Assembly: GCA_030432235.1 (NCBI GenBank)
Contig: JAUIHT010000001.1
Span: 744,001-808,000 of the forward strand
Length of the DNA stretch: 64,000 nucleotides
Direction: 5' to 3'
From: Verrucomicrobiia bacterium
Lineage (GTDB): Bacteria; Verrucomicrobiota; Verrucomicrobiia; Opitutales; Cerasicoccaceae
The first letter of the stretch is position 1, and every line of letters begins with the position of its first letter. Under the pieces are notes generated by a model that saw only the letters and a program-made list of their open reading frames with translations, had not been told where the DNA came from and made no database searches. The position numbers were made by a program, and so were the translations under genes. Shown here in pieces: positions 10,001-20,500 of the stretch.

Positions 10001-13000
10001 CGGGAACTCCGGTTAATACCGCTCCGGTGGTGGATGCCGGCACAGATGAGACCGTGCTGCTGGCAAACGGGGCAAACCTGGACGGTACCGTCACGGATGA
10101 TGGCGTGGCCCCGGGCAATCCGACGCCCACCACGACCTGGAGCAAGGTAAGTGGTCCCGGGACCGTTGCCTTCGGCGATGCTAACGCAGTTGATACGACT
10201 GCGACATTCTCCGTCGAGGGTGTCTATGTCCTACAACTCTTTGCCACCGATGGTGACCTTAGCAGTACGGACACAGTCACGATTACCGTTCTCGACGAGT
10301 TGCCGCCTCAGCCGGCTCGTACCGTTCTGTATGATTTTGGCACGCAATCGATCCCAGGAAACGGCCATTGGAATCTGGTTCAGATGACCTTGGACGATGT
10401 GGTTCTAAATGCAACCGATACGGACGGAAATGCGACGCCTTTTGATCTGCTCATCACGGACGATTTCCGGAGCAGGGATACAACAGGCTCAACCGGGACC
10501 GGGCTTTATCCGGATGATGCCACCTCGGACTCATTCTATGCCGATGATGTCCGTAACGGTGAAGTGACGTTCGAAGACCTTGATCCGCAGGAACTGTACA
10601 CGATCAAGATCTTTGCCTCAGCGGCATCCGGTACGGGCGTGGGCGAGTACACCATCGGGGCCACGACGTTGACGTTGGATGCGATAGGAAACTCAACTCA
10701 GACGATTGCATTCACCGATCTGGCTCCCGACGTTTCGGGTAGTATCGTTCTGAACTGTGCTCCGCAGAATGGTGTCGGCAACGCATACATCAATGTTATC
10801 GAATTGATCGAGCAGTCGACCGGTTCGACGAACGAAGCTCCGGTCGTGGATGCGGGGGTGGATCAAACCGTCGCCATCTCCGCTGGGGCTACGCTGGACG
10901 GCACGGCTACGGACGATGGTGTGGCACCGGGCGACCCGACGCCAACTGTATTGTGGAGTAAGGTGAGTGGCCCGGGCACAGTGGGCTTCGGTGATGCTAA
11001 TGCCGCGGACACGACTGCCTCGTTTAGTGTTGTGGGTACCTATGTCCTGGAGCTTTTTGCAACGGACGGTGTCCTCAATAGCCAGGATACGGTAACCATT
11101 GTGGTCGAGACCGATCCACCGCAGGTATCTCGTCAGATTCTGTTTGACTTCGGTGGTCAGGTAATCCCGACCACCGGAAATTGGAATCTGGTGCGTCTCT
11201 TCCAGGACGATTTTGTGGAAAATGCCATCGATACAGATGGTAATGCGACCACGATCGACCTGAGGATCTCCGATGATTTCAGGAGTCGCGCCACCAATGG
11301 GCCTACCGGCACAGCTCTCTATCCAGACAACGCGACGTATGATTCCTTCTACACGGATGTTCACCGCTTGGCGGAAATCACACTGGAAGGATTGACTCCC
11401 TCGACAAACTACTCACTGACGATCTATGCTTCCGCAGCGTACGATCCCAATACTGATGCGGTTGGCGAGTACACGATTGGTAGCACGACCTTGACTCTGG
11501 ATGCTGCCGATAACACCACCCAAACGATTACCTTCAGCGATGTCCAGGCGGACGCAAATGGTGAAATCATCATCGGCTTCCATGCCACCGACGACCTGGG
11601 TAACGCCTACATCAATGTTTTGGACTTGGTGGAGAGCCCGAGCAACCAGCCTCCGGTAGCTGTGGCCGACAGCACCTCTGTGGATGAAGGCCAGAGTGTT
11701 ACCATCAATGTCCTGGCGAATGACAGTGATCCCGACAGTGGTCCATCCGCATTGACAGTGGTATCTGTTGGCTCGGCCAGCAATGGCTCTACGGAGATAT
11801 CCGGAAATCAGGTCATTTACACGCCTAATCCGGGATTCTACGGAGCCATTGATAGCTTCAGTTATACCATTAGCGATGGAGCCAGTATGGACCAGGCAAC
11901 CGTCACCGTAACGGTCAATGATACCTCCCTCGATGACGACCTGACCTCGGTAGGACTTACGGCGGCGACCATCGGCACTGGTGCTACTGGAAACAGCCGC
12001 ATTCTGGCCAACGGTGACTGGGAAGTGAATGGATCGGCCACCGGACTTGGTGGCACGGCAGACAGCCTGGTCTTCGAAAACGAGATGGTGTCCGGAGACT
12101 TCCGTGCACTCGTCAACATTCGTGATTTGGCTGGAGGAACATCGCCTCAGGCTGGCCTGCTGGTGCGTGAGTCTCTGAACGCGGATGCGCGTACCGTTGC
12201 CATAGCCACCGATAGTAGTACGGCTTACCAGATTGGGGAGCGCACGACCACAGGTGGCGCCTTCTCATGGGCGACGTTGACGAGCTCCTACAGCTACCCG
12301 GATGCCTGGGTGCTCCTGGAACGACAGGGCGACGATATCCATGTCGCCGTATCCTCGGATGGCGTGACCTTTGTCGAGGAGGATGTCATCACGTTATCCA
12401 GTCTGGCTTCCGATGTGTACGTCGGCGTCTACTCCACCAGTGGTTCGACGAGTACCACAGCTCGGGCCGTTTTTGCGGATTATGAGCTGACCTTGCTCGG
12501 CGGAGTCACCACTGTGAACTTCGATTTTGGAGTAAGCAGTCTGACTACGCCCGGAAACTGGAACAACATCACGGATATCAGCTCAGGCTCGGTGACGGAC
12601 GCCGTGGATTCCGATGGATGGGGGACCGGCATCAACGCAGCCATCACCACGGCCTTCGCTAATCAGATTGATGGCGGGGTTGCTTCCGGTGCGGTCTTCC
12701 CGGAAACCGCACAGCGAGACTCCATGTACCTGACCAATGCGACTCCGAGTGCAGAAGTCCTCTTTTCCGGACTGGACCCGGCGAAGACATATAGCTTCAC
12801 GTTCTTCTGCTCGCGTGATGCGACTGACAACCGCACTGCAGTCTATACCATTGGCGCGCAGTCCGTTACTCTTAACGCCTCAGGAAATACCGATACGACG
12901 GTGACGATTAGTAATGTCACCTCCAACGGCTCCGGCGAGGTTGTGGTAGGGATCAGTCGTGATACTGGGGTTACCTGGTCCTACCTCAGCGTAATCAGTG

Positions 13001-13014
13001 TGGAATACCAGTAA
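7072..13014 (+). CDS. Giant secreted two-esterase multidomain protein
   Basis: This 1,980-residue protein has a signal peptide (residues 1-24). The first alpha/beta-hydrolase (about 30-255) resembles CE1/feruloyl-esterase-type enzymes: GISMGG with Ser152, candidate Asp200 (TQDG) and His232 (SGHVIG). A second alpha/beta-hydrolase (about 320-570; GLSGGG with Ser440, Asp near 501, His530) sits inside an Ig-like region that is uninterrupted in the paralogue at 17593-21018. Then follow an Ig-like domain, PKD-like domains (about 726-818, 981-1079, 1253-1348), a malectin-like domain (823-978), three copies of a module starting with a DFG-type strand (1082-1247, 1352-1521, 1814-1980), a cadherin-like domain (1524-1619) and a LamG/DUF1349-like domain (1621-1809). 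It probably removes ester groups from an extracellular polysaccharide. TAGGAAT lies 6-12 bp before the ATG. It is likely co-transcribed with the preceding glycosidase and ends at a strong terminator. Confidence 0.8.
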   Translation: MKIRIPLIVLITCVIGLVAPSLLAVTIDDFEARVYDPDSDAQTLNMPHRLFTPENYDPNADYPLVIYLHGLGAGNGDNLQQMENHGHGGMFFAEDEQQAYQPSFVVLPQEPGGTSEHWHQGTVKQLLMGLIDSLLTEFPNIDPDRVYIGGISMGGQGAWDQLVTQPNKYAAGVVVAGAGGTGGAGSIDHLPLWFLHSTQDGVVNVASSDNRVSALRDLGASTIYSRFGASGHVIGPKSCRIPELYKWLVQQRQGEAPQAAPLLRITEYSVGSDLDISGVVADEAAQVSEVNWENSAGGSGQATLFAQSSGSSASTFTNYFEGGSGYYGFQNWPFTSKAAWIVGFKEYHPVGFETSAKYPCIIDVHGTGFKSRDPSSLNEGLARFINQNNEVENPINGQKYIAICPAGGEWLSVEELCNLIEYAYNHPNVDQSRIFVGGLSGGGMSSLRLLGQAYASDNVTDITQYVQKVAGVYSLAGTMFSGYDPAIAATKPILIHHGENDSTRSPTNTANLRATVGSSVIFNCFQGLGHSGNVWDRVWVDGNATTPMVTINGIPSDPYKSVWEFFIENQNGTASASSGAGWSVEGIALSSGTNQINITATGWPYYDSDPGETTFNQSVDIDFTAPSGDTTPPILVVSSPTHSEFSISTESSSLAFSGSASDNASLSSVTWETDRGQSGTASGTSSWSATVPLSMGLNRLSITAEDTAGNIHTQIFYVVRTDTIVNQAPRVRGGPDILASLPDDTVDLDATFWDDGLPQAATLQWSKQSGPGTVTFGNASSVDTTATFSAVGIYVLRLTADDTVYSAYDEIIVEITEAPVAASGPAVVGINCHGAEYTASDGTVFLSDRDEGYLFGGGGWDNPTADIAGTIDDEIYRSGITPRGSAIWTNIQVPNGEYVVTLKLVSPNNAVGQRIGDYYIEEKRVLNDHDVREHVAMLTALDYDFLVTVTDGVLDVRLFEVNDQPVLCGILVRNSATGTPVNTAPVVDAGTDETVLLANGANLDGTVTDDGVAPGNPTPTTTWSKVSGPGTVAFGDANAVDTTATFSVEGVYVLQLFATDGDLSSTDTVTITVLDELPPQPARTVLYDFGTQSIPGNGHWNLVQMTLDDVVLNATDTDGNATPFDLLITDDFRSRDTTGSTGTGLYPDDATSDSFYADDVRNGEVTFEDLDPQELYTIKIFASAASGTGVGEYTIGATTLTLDAIGNSTQTIAFTDLAPDVSGSIVLNCAPQNGVGNAYINVIELIEQSTGSTNEAPVVDAGVDQTVAISAGATLDGTATDDGVAPGDPTPTVLWSKVSGPGTVGFGDANAADTTASFSVVGTYVLELFATDGVLNSQDTVTIVVETDPPQVSRQILFDFGGQVIPTTGNWNLVRLFQDDFVENAIDTDGNATTIDLRISDDFRSRATNGPTGTALYPDNATYDSFYTDVHRLAEITLEGLTPSTNYSLTIYASAAYDPNTDAVGEYTIGSTTLTLDAADNTTQTITFSDVQADANGEIIIGFHATDDLGNAYINVLDLVESPSNQPPVAVADSTSVDEGQSVTINVLANDSDPDSGPSALTVVSVGSASNGSTEISGNQVIYTPNPGFYGAIDSFSYTISDGASMDQATVTVTVNDTSLDDDLTSVGLTAATIGTGATGNSRILANGDWEVNGSATGLGGTADSLVFENEMVSGDFRALVNIRDLAGGTSPQAGLLVRESLNADARTVAIATDSSTAYQIGERTTTGGAFSWATLTSSYSYPDAWVLLERQGDDIHVAVSSDGVTFVEEDVITLSSLASDVYVGVYSTSGSTSTTARAVFADYELTLLGGVTTVNFDFGVSSLTTPGNWNNITDISSGSVTDAVDSDGWGTGINAAITTAFANQIDGGVASGAVFPETAQRDSMYLTNATPSAEVLFSGLDPAKTYSFTFFCSRDATDNRTAVYTIGAQSVTLNASGNTDTTVTISNVTSNGSGEVVVGISRDTGVTWSYLSVISVEYQ

Positions 13015-13035
13015 AGGACGCATCTACTGGTATAC

Positions 13036-13068
13036 AAAAAGCCCCCGCTCCAAAGGCGGGGGCTTTTT
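13036..13068. terminator. Strong bidirectional intrinsic terminator
   Basis: AAAAAGCCCCCGC pairs perfectly with GCGGGGGCTTTTT around a 7-nt loop. The A and T tracts on both sides let it work in both directions, which fits its place between the plus-strand esterase gene and the minus-strand sulfatase operon. Confidence 0.93.
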
Positions 13069-13237
13069 CAGCGATACAGTTTCAGAGGAGAGAGGCCTTT
13101 GGAGAAAACAAAAAAAGGTGATTGCCAGTTCGTGCAGTATGTAGGGCAGAGATTGCCCAATCGCGTGAATAATTAAAAAAAGCTTCAGGTGCTATTGGAT
13201 GCTCTCCCTGGAGTTAGTGCTGCCGCTAGAAGTGAAC

Positions 13238-14647
13238 TCACGATGGCGCGTCAGCGCGATAAGCCGTGTACGCTTGTGGGAACAAGGTTTTCCCATCAGA
13301 GAAGCCTTCGGGGCGATTTTTTAAATGCGCGACCATTTGCTCGCGCCATGTCTTCAAAGTGTCCTGATGGTCATCTCGGCTGGCCAAATCGTGGCAGTCG
13401 TATGGGTCTTGTGTGCGGTCAAACAACTGCTCAGCACCTGTAATTGGGTTCCAGACATACTTCCAGTCCTGGCTGACAAGACACTGGTAAGCACATTCTT
13501 TATCATAGCAGGGGGAGTGCTCATGATGGTAGTAGAGGCGGGAGGCATTGGACGGCTTTTCGTTCAGGTATCCTGCAAGGCTTAGCCCATTGACTGTTTC
13601 GGGGATGGGTACACCGGCTGCTTCCAGAAGTGTCGGCATGATATCCTCCAGGCCAACAAGTCCATTGGATTGATGGTTTCTCAGGCACTCATGGTTTGCG
13701 GGTGGGTTGACAATGAAAGGTATCCTGGCGGATGCATCGTAGGGATACGTTTTGCGCCACAAATGATGATCACCCAGCATCTCTCCGTGGTCGGAGGTAA
13801 ACAGGGTGTAGGTATCCTGGAGCAATCCAGCACGGCTCAGGAACTCCATGAAGCGCCCAATCTGGGCATCGATGTAGGCCAGGTAAGCAAAAAAGCCCGC
13901 GCGGGCAACGTGGTTTTCCTCATCGCTAAGCTGTCCCCGCCAGGCATTGATGTTCATCGGGTACTGCGTGTCATTGGCATGATGTGCTGCCCATTCACCT
14001 GCCACAGGCCCCGGCAAGGTTTTGCGCATGAACTTGTCAAAGTAGTGTTGAGGCGGGCACCAGGGCGGATGGGGCCCGTTGAAGGAAAGGCAGAGGAAGA
14101 AAGGACGCGTTGGATCGCGTTTTTCCAGTCGCTCAATCGCCTGACTGGTCAGCCAGGTCTCCTCCATCTGAATTTCCGGGAGGTGGTTTGGTCGTGCCAT
14201 CCAGGAGTTGGCATGGACGCCGTGTGCCATGCGTGCTCGAGGAACGCCTGTAGTGCGATCAATCCACTCATCATAATCGACCGGTATGATTAGTTCCTCA
14301 AAACCCAGGTGCAGGCGCTTGGGATGAAAATGGGTTTTGCCGACATTGATGGTTTGATACCCCGCACGAGCTAGTTCACCTGCCAGGGGTCGTGTATAGT
14401 TCCACGGCCTGTGGTCCTGGTAGCCGACCATTTCGTGCCCGTCCGGCGTCATGCCGGTCATGATGGAACGTCGAGCAGGGATGCAGGACGGGCAGGGGGA
14501 AAAGGCGTTCGTGAAAGTTACGCCGGCTGCGGACAACGAATCCAGGTGCGGCGTTTCAACCGCGGGATTGCCAAGCCTGCCCAGGCAATCACCTCTCCAA
14601 TGATCAGTAAGAATGAGTAAGAGGTTGGGGCGGGGAGAGCTGGGCAT
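13238..14647 (-). CDS. S1-family sulfatase
   Basis: This 469-residue protein is a type I (formylglycine) sulfatase. It shows the N-terminal metal-binding start PNLLLILTDHWRGD and the modification motif CIPARRSIMTG, with Cys55 in the CxPxR core as the residue converted to formylglycine. Later blocks are the GKTHFHP region, TLFTSDHGEMLGDH (metal ligands) and KTYPYDASARIPF, all typical of S1 enzymes. No clear signal peptide is visible, so location is uncertain. It is the last gene of a four-gene minus-strand operon, 24 bp after the glycosidase, and ends before the bidirectional terminator. It should remove sulfate esters from a carbohydrate; the S1 subfamily cannot be assigned by eye. The Cys-type motif needs a maturase that is not in this window. 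Confidence 0.93.
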   Translation of the reverse strand: MPSSPRPNLLLILTDHWRGDCLGRLGNPAVETPHLDSLSAAGVTFTNAFSPCPSCIPARRSIMTGMTPDGHEMVGYQDHRPWNYTRPLAGELARAGYQTINVGKTHFHPKRLHLGFEELIIPVDYDEWIDRTTGVPRARMAHGVHANSWMARPNHLPEIQMEETWLTSQAIERLEKRDPTRPFFLCLSFNGPHPPWCPPQHYFDKFMRKTLPGPVAGEWAAHHANDTQYPMNINAWRGQLSDEENHVARAGFFAYLAYIDAQIGRFMEFLSRAGLLQDTYTLFTSDHGEMLGDHHLWRKTYPYDASARIPFIVNPPANHECLRNHQSNGLVGLEDIMPTLLEAAGVPIPETVNGLSLAGYLNEKPSNASRLYYHHEHSPCYDKECAYQCLVSQDWKYVWNPITGAEQLFDRTQDPYDCHDLASRDDHQDTLKTWREQMVAHLKNRPEGFSDGKTLFPQAYTAYRADAPS

Positions 14648-14671
14648 GGCCTATCGTCGAACACGATGAGA

Positions 14672-16063
14672 TTACATTTTAATGAATACCGGCGTTTCCG
14701 TGACCTCCAATTTGATCGCATCAAATCCTGCGCTTTCAAACGGCACCTCAGGCGCCGAACCTTCCTCCATGGGAGAAAGCTCAACTGACTTGGGTCGAGC
14801 GGGCATGTCCTTAAGGGTTACTTTCTTGCTCTGTCCATCCCCAGTGGGGGACCAGGCAACCCAGATGGTTCCGTCACGGTTGTTGCCTGCCTTGTATTCG
14901 TAGACGTAGAGATCGCCAGACTTCGGGGTTACGACGCGGCTGAAGCGGTAATCGCCCAGCGTATCGTAAAGGTGCTTGATGGCCCAAAAGGACTTCTTCG
15001 GCTTAAAGTTGCGGGTTAGCCCGGAAGCGCCGTGGGTACGCGCGCGATCCTTGTCGTTGTAGAAGTAGAGATAGGCTCGACCCACATCCCGTTCGGAAAA
15101 CAGGAGAAATGAACGAACAAGCCATTGGGCCTGATTTAGCTCGGTCTCGCCTCGCCATCCAAACTGCTTGAAGCCGCCCGTCCGCTCACTCAGAGCTGCT
15201 TCGGAGGGAGCGTCCCAGCCAAATTCCGTAATCCATACCGGCTTGCCTGGGGCGTTTTTGTTGCGCCATTCAATGGCGTCGTTCACCATGCTGAGGTACT
15301 CGGTGTTGTCGTTTTCCGGAAAAGTCCGTTCCCAAGGGTGCTCGCCTTCCCCGCGGGGAAGCAGCGCGTACGTGTGAATGCTGATGACGTCATACAGCTT
15401 TTTGATATCCGGATCATCGAAGATTTCGTTCAGGGATTTTGCCCATCTGTCCTCGTCGCCCTCTTTGACCGTACAGGTCAGGATGAGCGTCTCCGGGCTG
15501 GCGCGGCGAATGCCCCTGGCCATGCCTTTGAACAGGGTAGTGTAGAGCTCGCTATCAAACTCTTCACCAGGCTCGTTACCAATCTCAATTGAAGTGAAGA
15601 GCTTTTTGCCATCCTTTCCCCGGTATTTGGCGAGCGTATAGCCGTACTCTTCCATCCAGCCTTCCTGGTTCTCCCATATATCGAAAAAATCGTCGTTCCT
15701 CTTGGGGCCGAGAGTGCCGAACTGGGCACATAGGTCGATTTCGAACCCAGCTTCTTTCCACGACGCGTAGACACCGTCATCCCAGTTAAAGCCTTGGTTG
15801 TTTTCCGGAAAGACAATCTCATCGCCCGGTTTTTCCACATCCCAGCTTATATTGTGGTAGCTGCGAGCAAGCTGGCTAACCTCGCGATATAACTCGGGCT
15901 TGAACGATATGTGAGCGTTGATGCCCATGAAGTCACGCATGAGGGGTTTCGTGGGTTCAGCGTATGAAGTCGCCAGGTTAGCCAGCGTCACAACGCAGGA
16001 TAGGGCCGCTATTTTTAAAGTCATGATGCGCTTATTGGGATTGCAGGTTATCATATCGTTCAT
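14672..16063 (-). CDS. Secreted clan GH-A glycoside hydrolase
   Basis: The protein has 463 residues with a signal peptide. Translation may start at the first Met or at Met14 (ATG at 16024), which gives a more usual signal peptide ending near residue 35 (TSYA). The barrel carries IGNEP with Glu164 as probable acid/base and VWITEFGWD with Glu280 as nucleophile. A short C-terminal beta domain ends in ETPVFIKM, like the ETPVFLKI at the end of the catalytic region of the 3429-7043 protein. The two are therefore paralogues, this one without the PKD/CBM tail. Its start is 12 bp after the upstream sulfatase stop, so it is third in the minus-strand operon. It probably cleaves the same or a related sulfated glycan; the GH family is not recognised. 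Confidence 0.82.
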   Translation of the reverse strand: MNDMITCNPNKRIMTLKIAALSCVVTLANLATSYAEPTKPLMRDFMGINAHISFKPELYREVSQLARSYHNISWDVEKPGDEIVFPENNQGFNWDDGVYASWKEAGFEIDLCAQFGTLGPKRNDDFFDIWENQEGWMEEYGYTLAKYRGKDGKKLFTSIEIGNEPGEEFDSELYTTLFKGMARGIRRASPETLILTCTVKEGDEDRWAKSLNEIFDDPDIKKLYDVISIHTYALLPRGEGEHPWERTFPENDNTEYLSMVNDAIEWRNKNAPGKPVWITEFGWDAPSEAALSERTGGFKQFGWRGETELNQAQWLVRSFLLFSERDVGRAYLYFYNDKDRARTHGASGLTRNFKPKKSFWAIKHLYDTLGDYRFSRVVTPKSGDLYVYEYKAGNNRDGTIWVAWSPTGDGQSKKVTLKDMPARPKSVELSPMEEGSAPEVPFESAGFDAIKLEVTETPVFIKM

Positions 16064-16075
16064 GTGTTGGATCGT

Positions 16076-17596
16076 TCATTTAAGGGTTGTGAGAATCTGC
16101 TCGGGAGCATCAGGGAATCCATTAATGCCGCGCGAGCAGTCAAACTGGTAAAGGCGTTTTCGGGCGCGTTCTTGAAACGGGAAGGTACGGAGCTCATTCC
16201 CCTCGAGTGCCTCCGGTGGCCCCTGTAGACGAATAGCCTCTATGAGGTAATTCCTCATGGTGCTGGTAACCTCCGGTGAAAGGTCTGCCTGATTGTTCGT
16301 TTCTTCTGGATTCTCTTTGAGATTGAAGAGCTGCTCACGTGCTCCGTTTGACATGAAAATGTACTTCCAGTCGTCTTTGCGGGCCATCGCTTTGAACTCG
16401 GGCGTCCCGGGGATGCCATGATAGCCAAGCAGTAGCTTGCGACCGCTTTTTTTACCATCAAGCATACCAAGGATGTCGATGCCTTCCCGCAGTTCGGATG
16501 AGCCAGAGGCTGTGGTTGCAAGCGCAAAGAGGTCGGTCAGGCAGACCAGTTGATCGTTCGTTGTCTCCGCTTCGATTCGGTTCGGCCAACTCAGCAGGAA
16601 GGGAATGCGGCATGAGGATTCGAAAAAGCTCTCTTTCTGCCAGGCATGGTGATCGCCCATGTGATCACCATGGTCGGAGACAAAGCAGATTAGCGTGTTA
16701 TCTGCATCCGGACGTGCCTCAACAGCATCCAGTACCCGCCCCAGACATTGGTCGATGTAGGATATCTCACCGTAGTAGCGCGCGTAGAGAATCTGGTTGT
16801 GTATGTCGGAAACATCCTCGGCGAACACGGCATGGTTCATCCACGGGATTTGCTCGTCCATGTGATCAAGCGCTATGTCGCCCCGACAGGGTAGCGGCAT
16901 GCGATCCGGATCGTACATGCGGTTGAAGGGCAGGGGAGGGGCCAGCGGTGGATGGGGGCCGATGTACGAGATAAAGCCGAAGTAAGGGCGCTCGTCCTCC
17001 GAGTTAATCTGCTCAATCGCCCTGTCACTGGCCCAAGCCTCGACACCGAGGTTCGCCGGCAGAGGGCTCATTTGCGGCATGTAATACATCTCTGAGCGTT
17101 CGCCCATCAGCATCTCAACGAAATCATACTCCGGGTGCTGCTCGGATATCCATCGGGAATAAGCATCCACTTTTCGTCTATCGGGCGTGTAGTACATCTC
17201 TTCACTATGCAGGTGTACGTCATAGCCGAGATCTTCGTCCCAGGGTTTTGAATGAAATTTCCCGATGCCGAAAGTACGATAGCCCAGATTGCGCATGGTT
17301 TCCGCCAGATAAGGCCCGCAACGCTCCCGGATGGTGCCCTTATGGTTTTCGGAAGGTGGCAATACCCGGTTGGAGAACATGCGTATGCTTGGGGGTTCGC
17401 AGCCGGTTCGAATGATGTAGCGAGCAGGCATGCAGACCGGGCAGGTCGAGTACGCGTTGGTGAAGATGACTCCACGCCGCACCAATCGGTCCAGGTTTGG
17501 CGTGTATATACGCGAATTACCCAGCGCCGCTATGGTATCGTGACGTTGTTGATCGGTAACTACAAAAAGGATATTCGGGCGGCTTGACTGGCTCAT
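16076..17596 (-). CDS. S1-family sulfatase
   Basis: This 506-residue type I sulfatase starts with PNILFVVTDQQRHD (metal site) and has CMPARYIIRTG with Cys55 as the formylglycine precursor. FGIGKFHSKPWDED and CFVSDHGDHMGDH supply further active-site and metal residues, and KESFFESSCRIPF follows as expected. The start overlaps the stop of the upstream esterase gene by 4 bp, indicating translational coupling. It differs enough from the other sulfatase in the operon (13238-14647) that they probably attack different sulfate positions or different sugars; that is inference. No signal peptide is obvious. Confidence 0.93.
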   Translation of the reverse strand: MSQSSRPNILFVVTDQQRHDTIAALGNSRIYTPNLDRLVRRGVIFTNAYSTCPVCMPARYIIRTGCEPPSIRMFSNRVLPPSENHKGTIRERCGPYLAETMRNLGYRTFGIGKFHSKPWDEDLGYDVHLHSEEMYYTPDRRKVDAYSRWISEQHPEYDFVEMLMGERSEMYYMPQMSPLPANLGVEAWASDRAIEQINSEDERPYFGFISYIGPHPPLAPPLPFNRMYDPDRMPLPCRGDIALDHMDEQIPWMNHAVFAEDVSDIHNQILYARYYGEISYIDQCLGRVLDAVEARPDADNTLICFVSDHGDHMGDHHAWQKESFFESSCRIPFLLSWPNRIEAETTNDQLVCLTDLFALATTASGSSELREGIDILGMLDGKKSGRKLLLGYHGIPGTPEFKAMARKDDWKYIFMSNGAREQLFNLKENPEETNNQADLSPEVTSTMRNYLIEAIRLQGPPEALEGNELRTFPFQERARKRLYQFDCSRGINGFPDAPEQILTTLK

Positions 17597-20500
17597 GGAT
17601 TCAGCCCTGTTAAATTCAATCGGATAAACCGAACTTTATCCAAATCACTGAGTGCATGCTGGTCGGTGACGGTAACCTCTACCAGGCCATCTCCGGTTTC
17701 CATGACTTCAGCCGAGCCCGTCCATTCTGAACTTCCAGCCGGGCGCGTAGCAATGGCTTCCCAACTATCCGGCGCCAGGGAACCGGAAACCTCCACCGTG
17801 TAAGTGATGTCGCTGGAATTAGGGCGCAAGAAGGTGATTGCTAATCGGCCATCACTCGCTGTGCCTGCGACCGTATTCTTGTTTGAGACTGAGGGATTGG
17901 TGCCGAGAGAGTACTCCGTGTAGTTTGAGAGTCCGTCGCTATCGGGGTCGGCGAGCGGCCCAACATAATCATCATTTCCTGTCTGTCCCGGAAAGAAGTC
18001 GGGAATCCAACCGTCATAGTCCAAAGTGACTTCGTTCTTTTCTACCAGAATGAGTGTATTGATGTAGGCGTTTTGCCCGGCTTCCGCAGGGATGACTGAC
18101 AGTACGAGGCTTCCGCTGGGATCCGGATTGAGCTCGCTGAACTGAATGGTGCTTGTGGTGTTCCCGATCGCATCAAAGGTTTTTGTGACGGTATCGATGG
18201 AGTATTGACCCATGCCAGCTCCAGATGCGGCTGCAGCAAACAGAATGATGTCGTAGGTGCGCCCGGGATCCAGGTCTTCAAAAGTGACGCCTCCGTGGCG
18301 GTTGTCGTCGGCATAGAATGAGTCATAGGTAGCTTCGTTTGGATAAAGACCTGTGTCCTCTGGGCCGGTAGTGTTGCGGCCTCTGAAGCTACCGGTTATT
18401 TTCAGATCGAATGAAGTTGGTGAGCCGCTGGTATCTTCTGCGTTTAGGACTACATGATCCAAGGGTTGCTGAACCAGATTCCAGGTTTCGGAAGTGGGAA
18501 TGCTTTGCGTCCCAAAGTCAAAACGTACGGTGAGCCCCGGTGCTGTGGGTGGACGGTGCAAGACGTTTACTATAACCGTGTCCGAGGTTTCATATTCGCC
18601 ATCTGAGGCACTGACCTTCAGCTCGTAAACGCCAGCTTTGGAAAAAGTGGCATCTGTATCCGCACCGGCGGGATTGTTAAAACGAACTTTGCCGGAGCCC
18701 TTTTCCTTCTTCCAGAGGATGTTCGGAGTGGCAGTGCCAGGGGCCCGGCCGTCATCGATGATAAAGCTTGAGAGGCTTGCGCCTTCGGCCAGCGTGACCG
18801 TCACTTCGTCGATCAGTTCGACGATGGGCGGTTGGTTGGCCTGTGGGCCGATCACGGCTTCCTGTATCAAAATGCCGCAGAGAAGGAAATCATCTCTGCG
18901 CTGATGCAGCCTGACCGTAAGTTTGCCATCGGAGACAGTAACCGGGAACGAGAAATCCAAGGCGGTGTAGCGAGGCACGTAATCCAGCACGTCAAGGTCG
19001 TGCAGTACGCGTTTTTCTTCGATGTAAAAGTCGGCCAGTCTCTCTCCTTCAAATGGTCGGGGGGTAACGGTTTTCAACGTCACGATGTAATGACCGTTGG
19101 GGAAAGGAATGTTCCAGATTGAGGAGCCACGCGGGACAATAGCGGTTTGATAAATCTCCTGATCTTCCGTGCCAGCCATGACGGTCCCCGAGTCCCAGGA
19201 GCCACCACCGAACAGATAGTTTGCATCGCGGTCAGACACATATTCTGTGCCGTCGGTAGCGGTAAAGGCGTCTCCGTTGCAGTTGACTCCTAACAGGCCC
19301 GGCCCAAACGCCGGGTGCGCCTCCTCGGGTACGGTCACCGTCGTTTCGTCAAAAGCGGTTTTCTCAGTATCGTCCCCGGTTAGGCGCAGAACGTAGTCGC
19401 CCGGCTCGGAAAAAGTTGCCGTGGTATCCAGAGCGTTTGAGTCCTCGAAAGTGACCGTTCCGGGGCCGGATATTTTTGTCCAGGTGTAGGTTGCACTGAC
19501 CGGTAAACCATCGTCCCCTGCTGAGCCGTCGAGCTCGGCGATTCCCTCCGGTCCCGGCAACAGTAGATCGGGCCCTGCCCGGACAAAGGGTGTTGTGTTC
19601 TCTGCCGGAGCAACCCGGTACAAATAGAATACCTGGCTGCGGCTATTGCCTGCGGTATCGGTGACGGAGATCGTGGTAAGGTTAAAGCCCATTTCCAAAG
19701 GAATGTCCGCGGACCAGTCTGCCAAGCCGGTAGCGCTACCGCTTTGACCACGGTCCGTGCTCCAAGTGACTGCAGCCAAGCCGCCTGCATCTGATGCCGT
19801 GCCACTGAAGGTGAGTTCCGACAGTTCAGTGCGAAGTGAGAAGTCGGAATGTGTCGGAGCGTTGACGGTGAGCAGGGGAGGCGTGGCGTCTCCGGCGGGC
19901 ACGGAGAAGTCAATCGTTACAGCCTGACTGAAAGTGGTGGCCCCATCGGGATCACCGATTGCGTATGGGCCACTGGTGGCGATGATATTGATAAGGTTCG
20001 AGCCTGATTCCAGAGACACACCTTCGACGGACCAGGGCTGTTCTCCCGAGTCCGGGTCAGGTGTGTCTAGATTTACAGGCCCGGTAATAGGAGCTCCAGA
20101 TGATGGCGCGACGTCTCCACGATACCAGTCCACCTGAGTGGCTCCGGTCGCCTCATCGAGCGCAAATCCTGAAATGTCCAGAGAGTCTCCCACCGCGTAT
20201 TCGGTAATCCTCAGCAATGGTGCAGCCTGCATAGCTTCCCCTCGCTTCTGCTCAACCAGCCATTCGTAGAATTCCAGAACAGAGCAGACCTTCGGGCCGA
20301 TGACATGGCCGAATGAAATGAATTCTGTATAAATGTGAGGGGCACCAAGATTGCGCAGTGCGCGGGCGCGGCTGCGCGATGAGCCTTCACCGACAACACC
20401 GTCTGCGACCGAATGCCATTGCCAGATGGGGATATGATCAACGTTCGAAGCACCGCCCGATCCTCCTGCGCCAGCCAGGATGAATGATGCGGCATACTTC

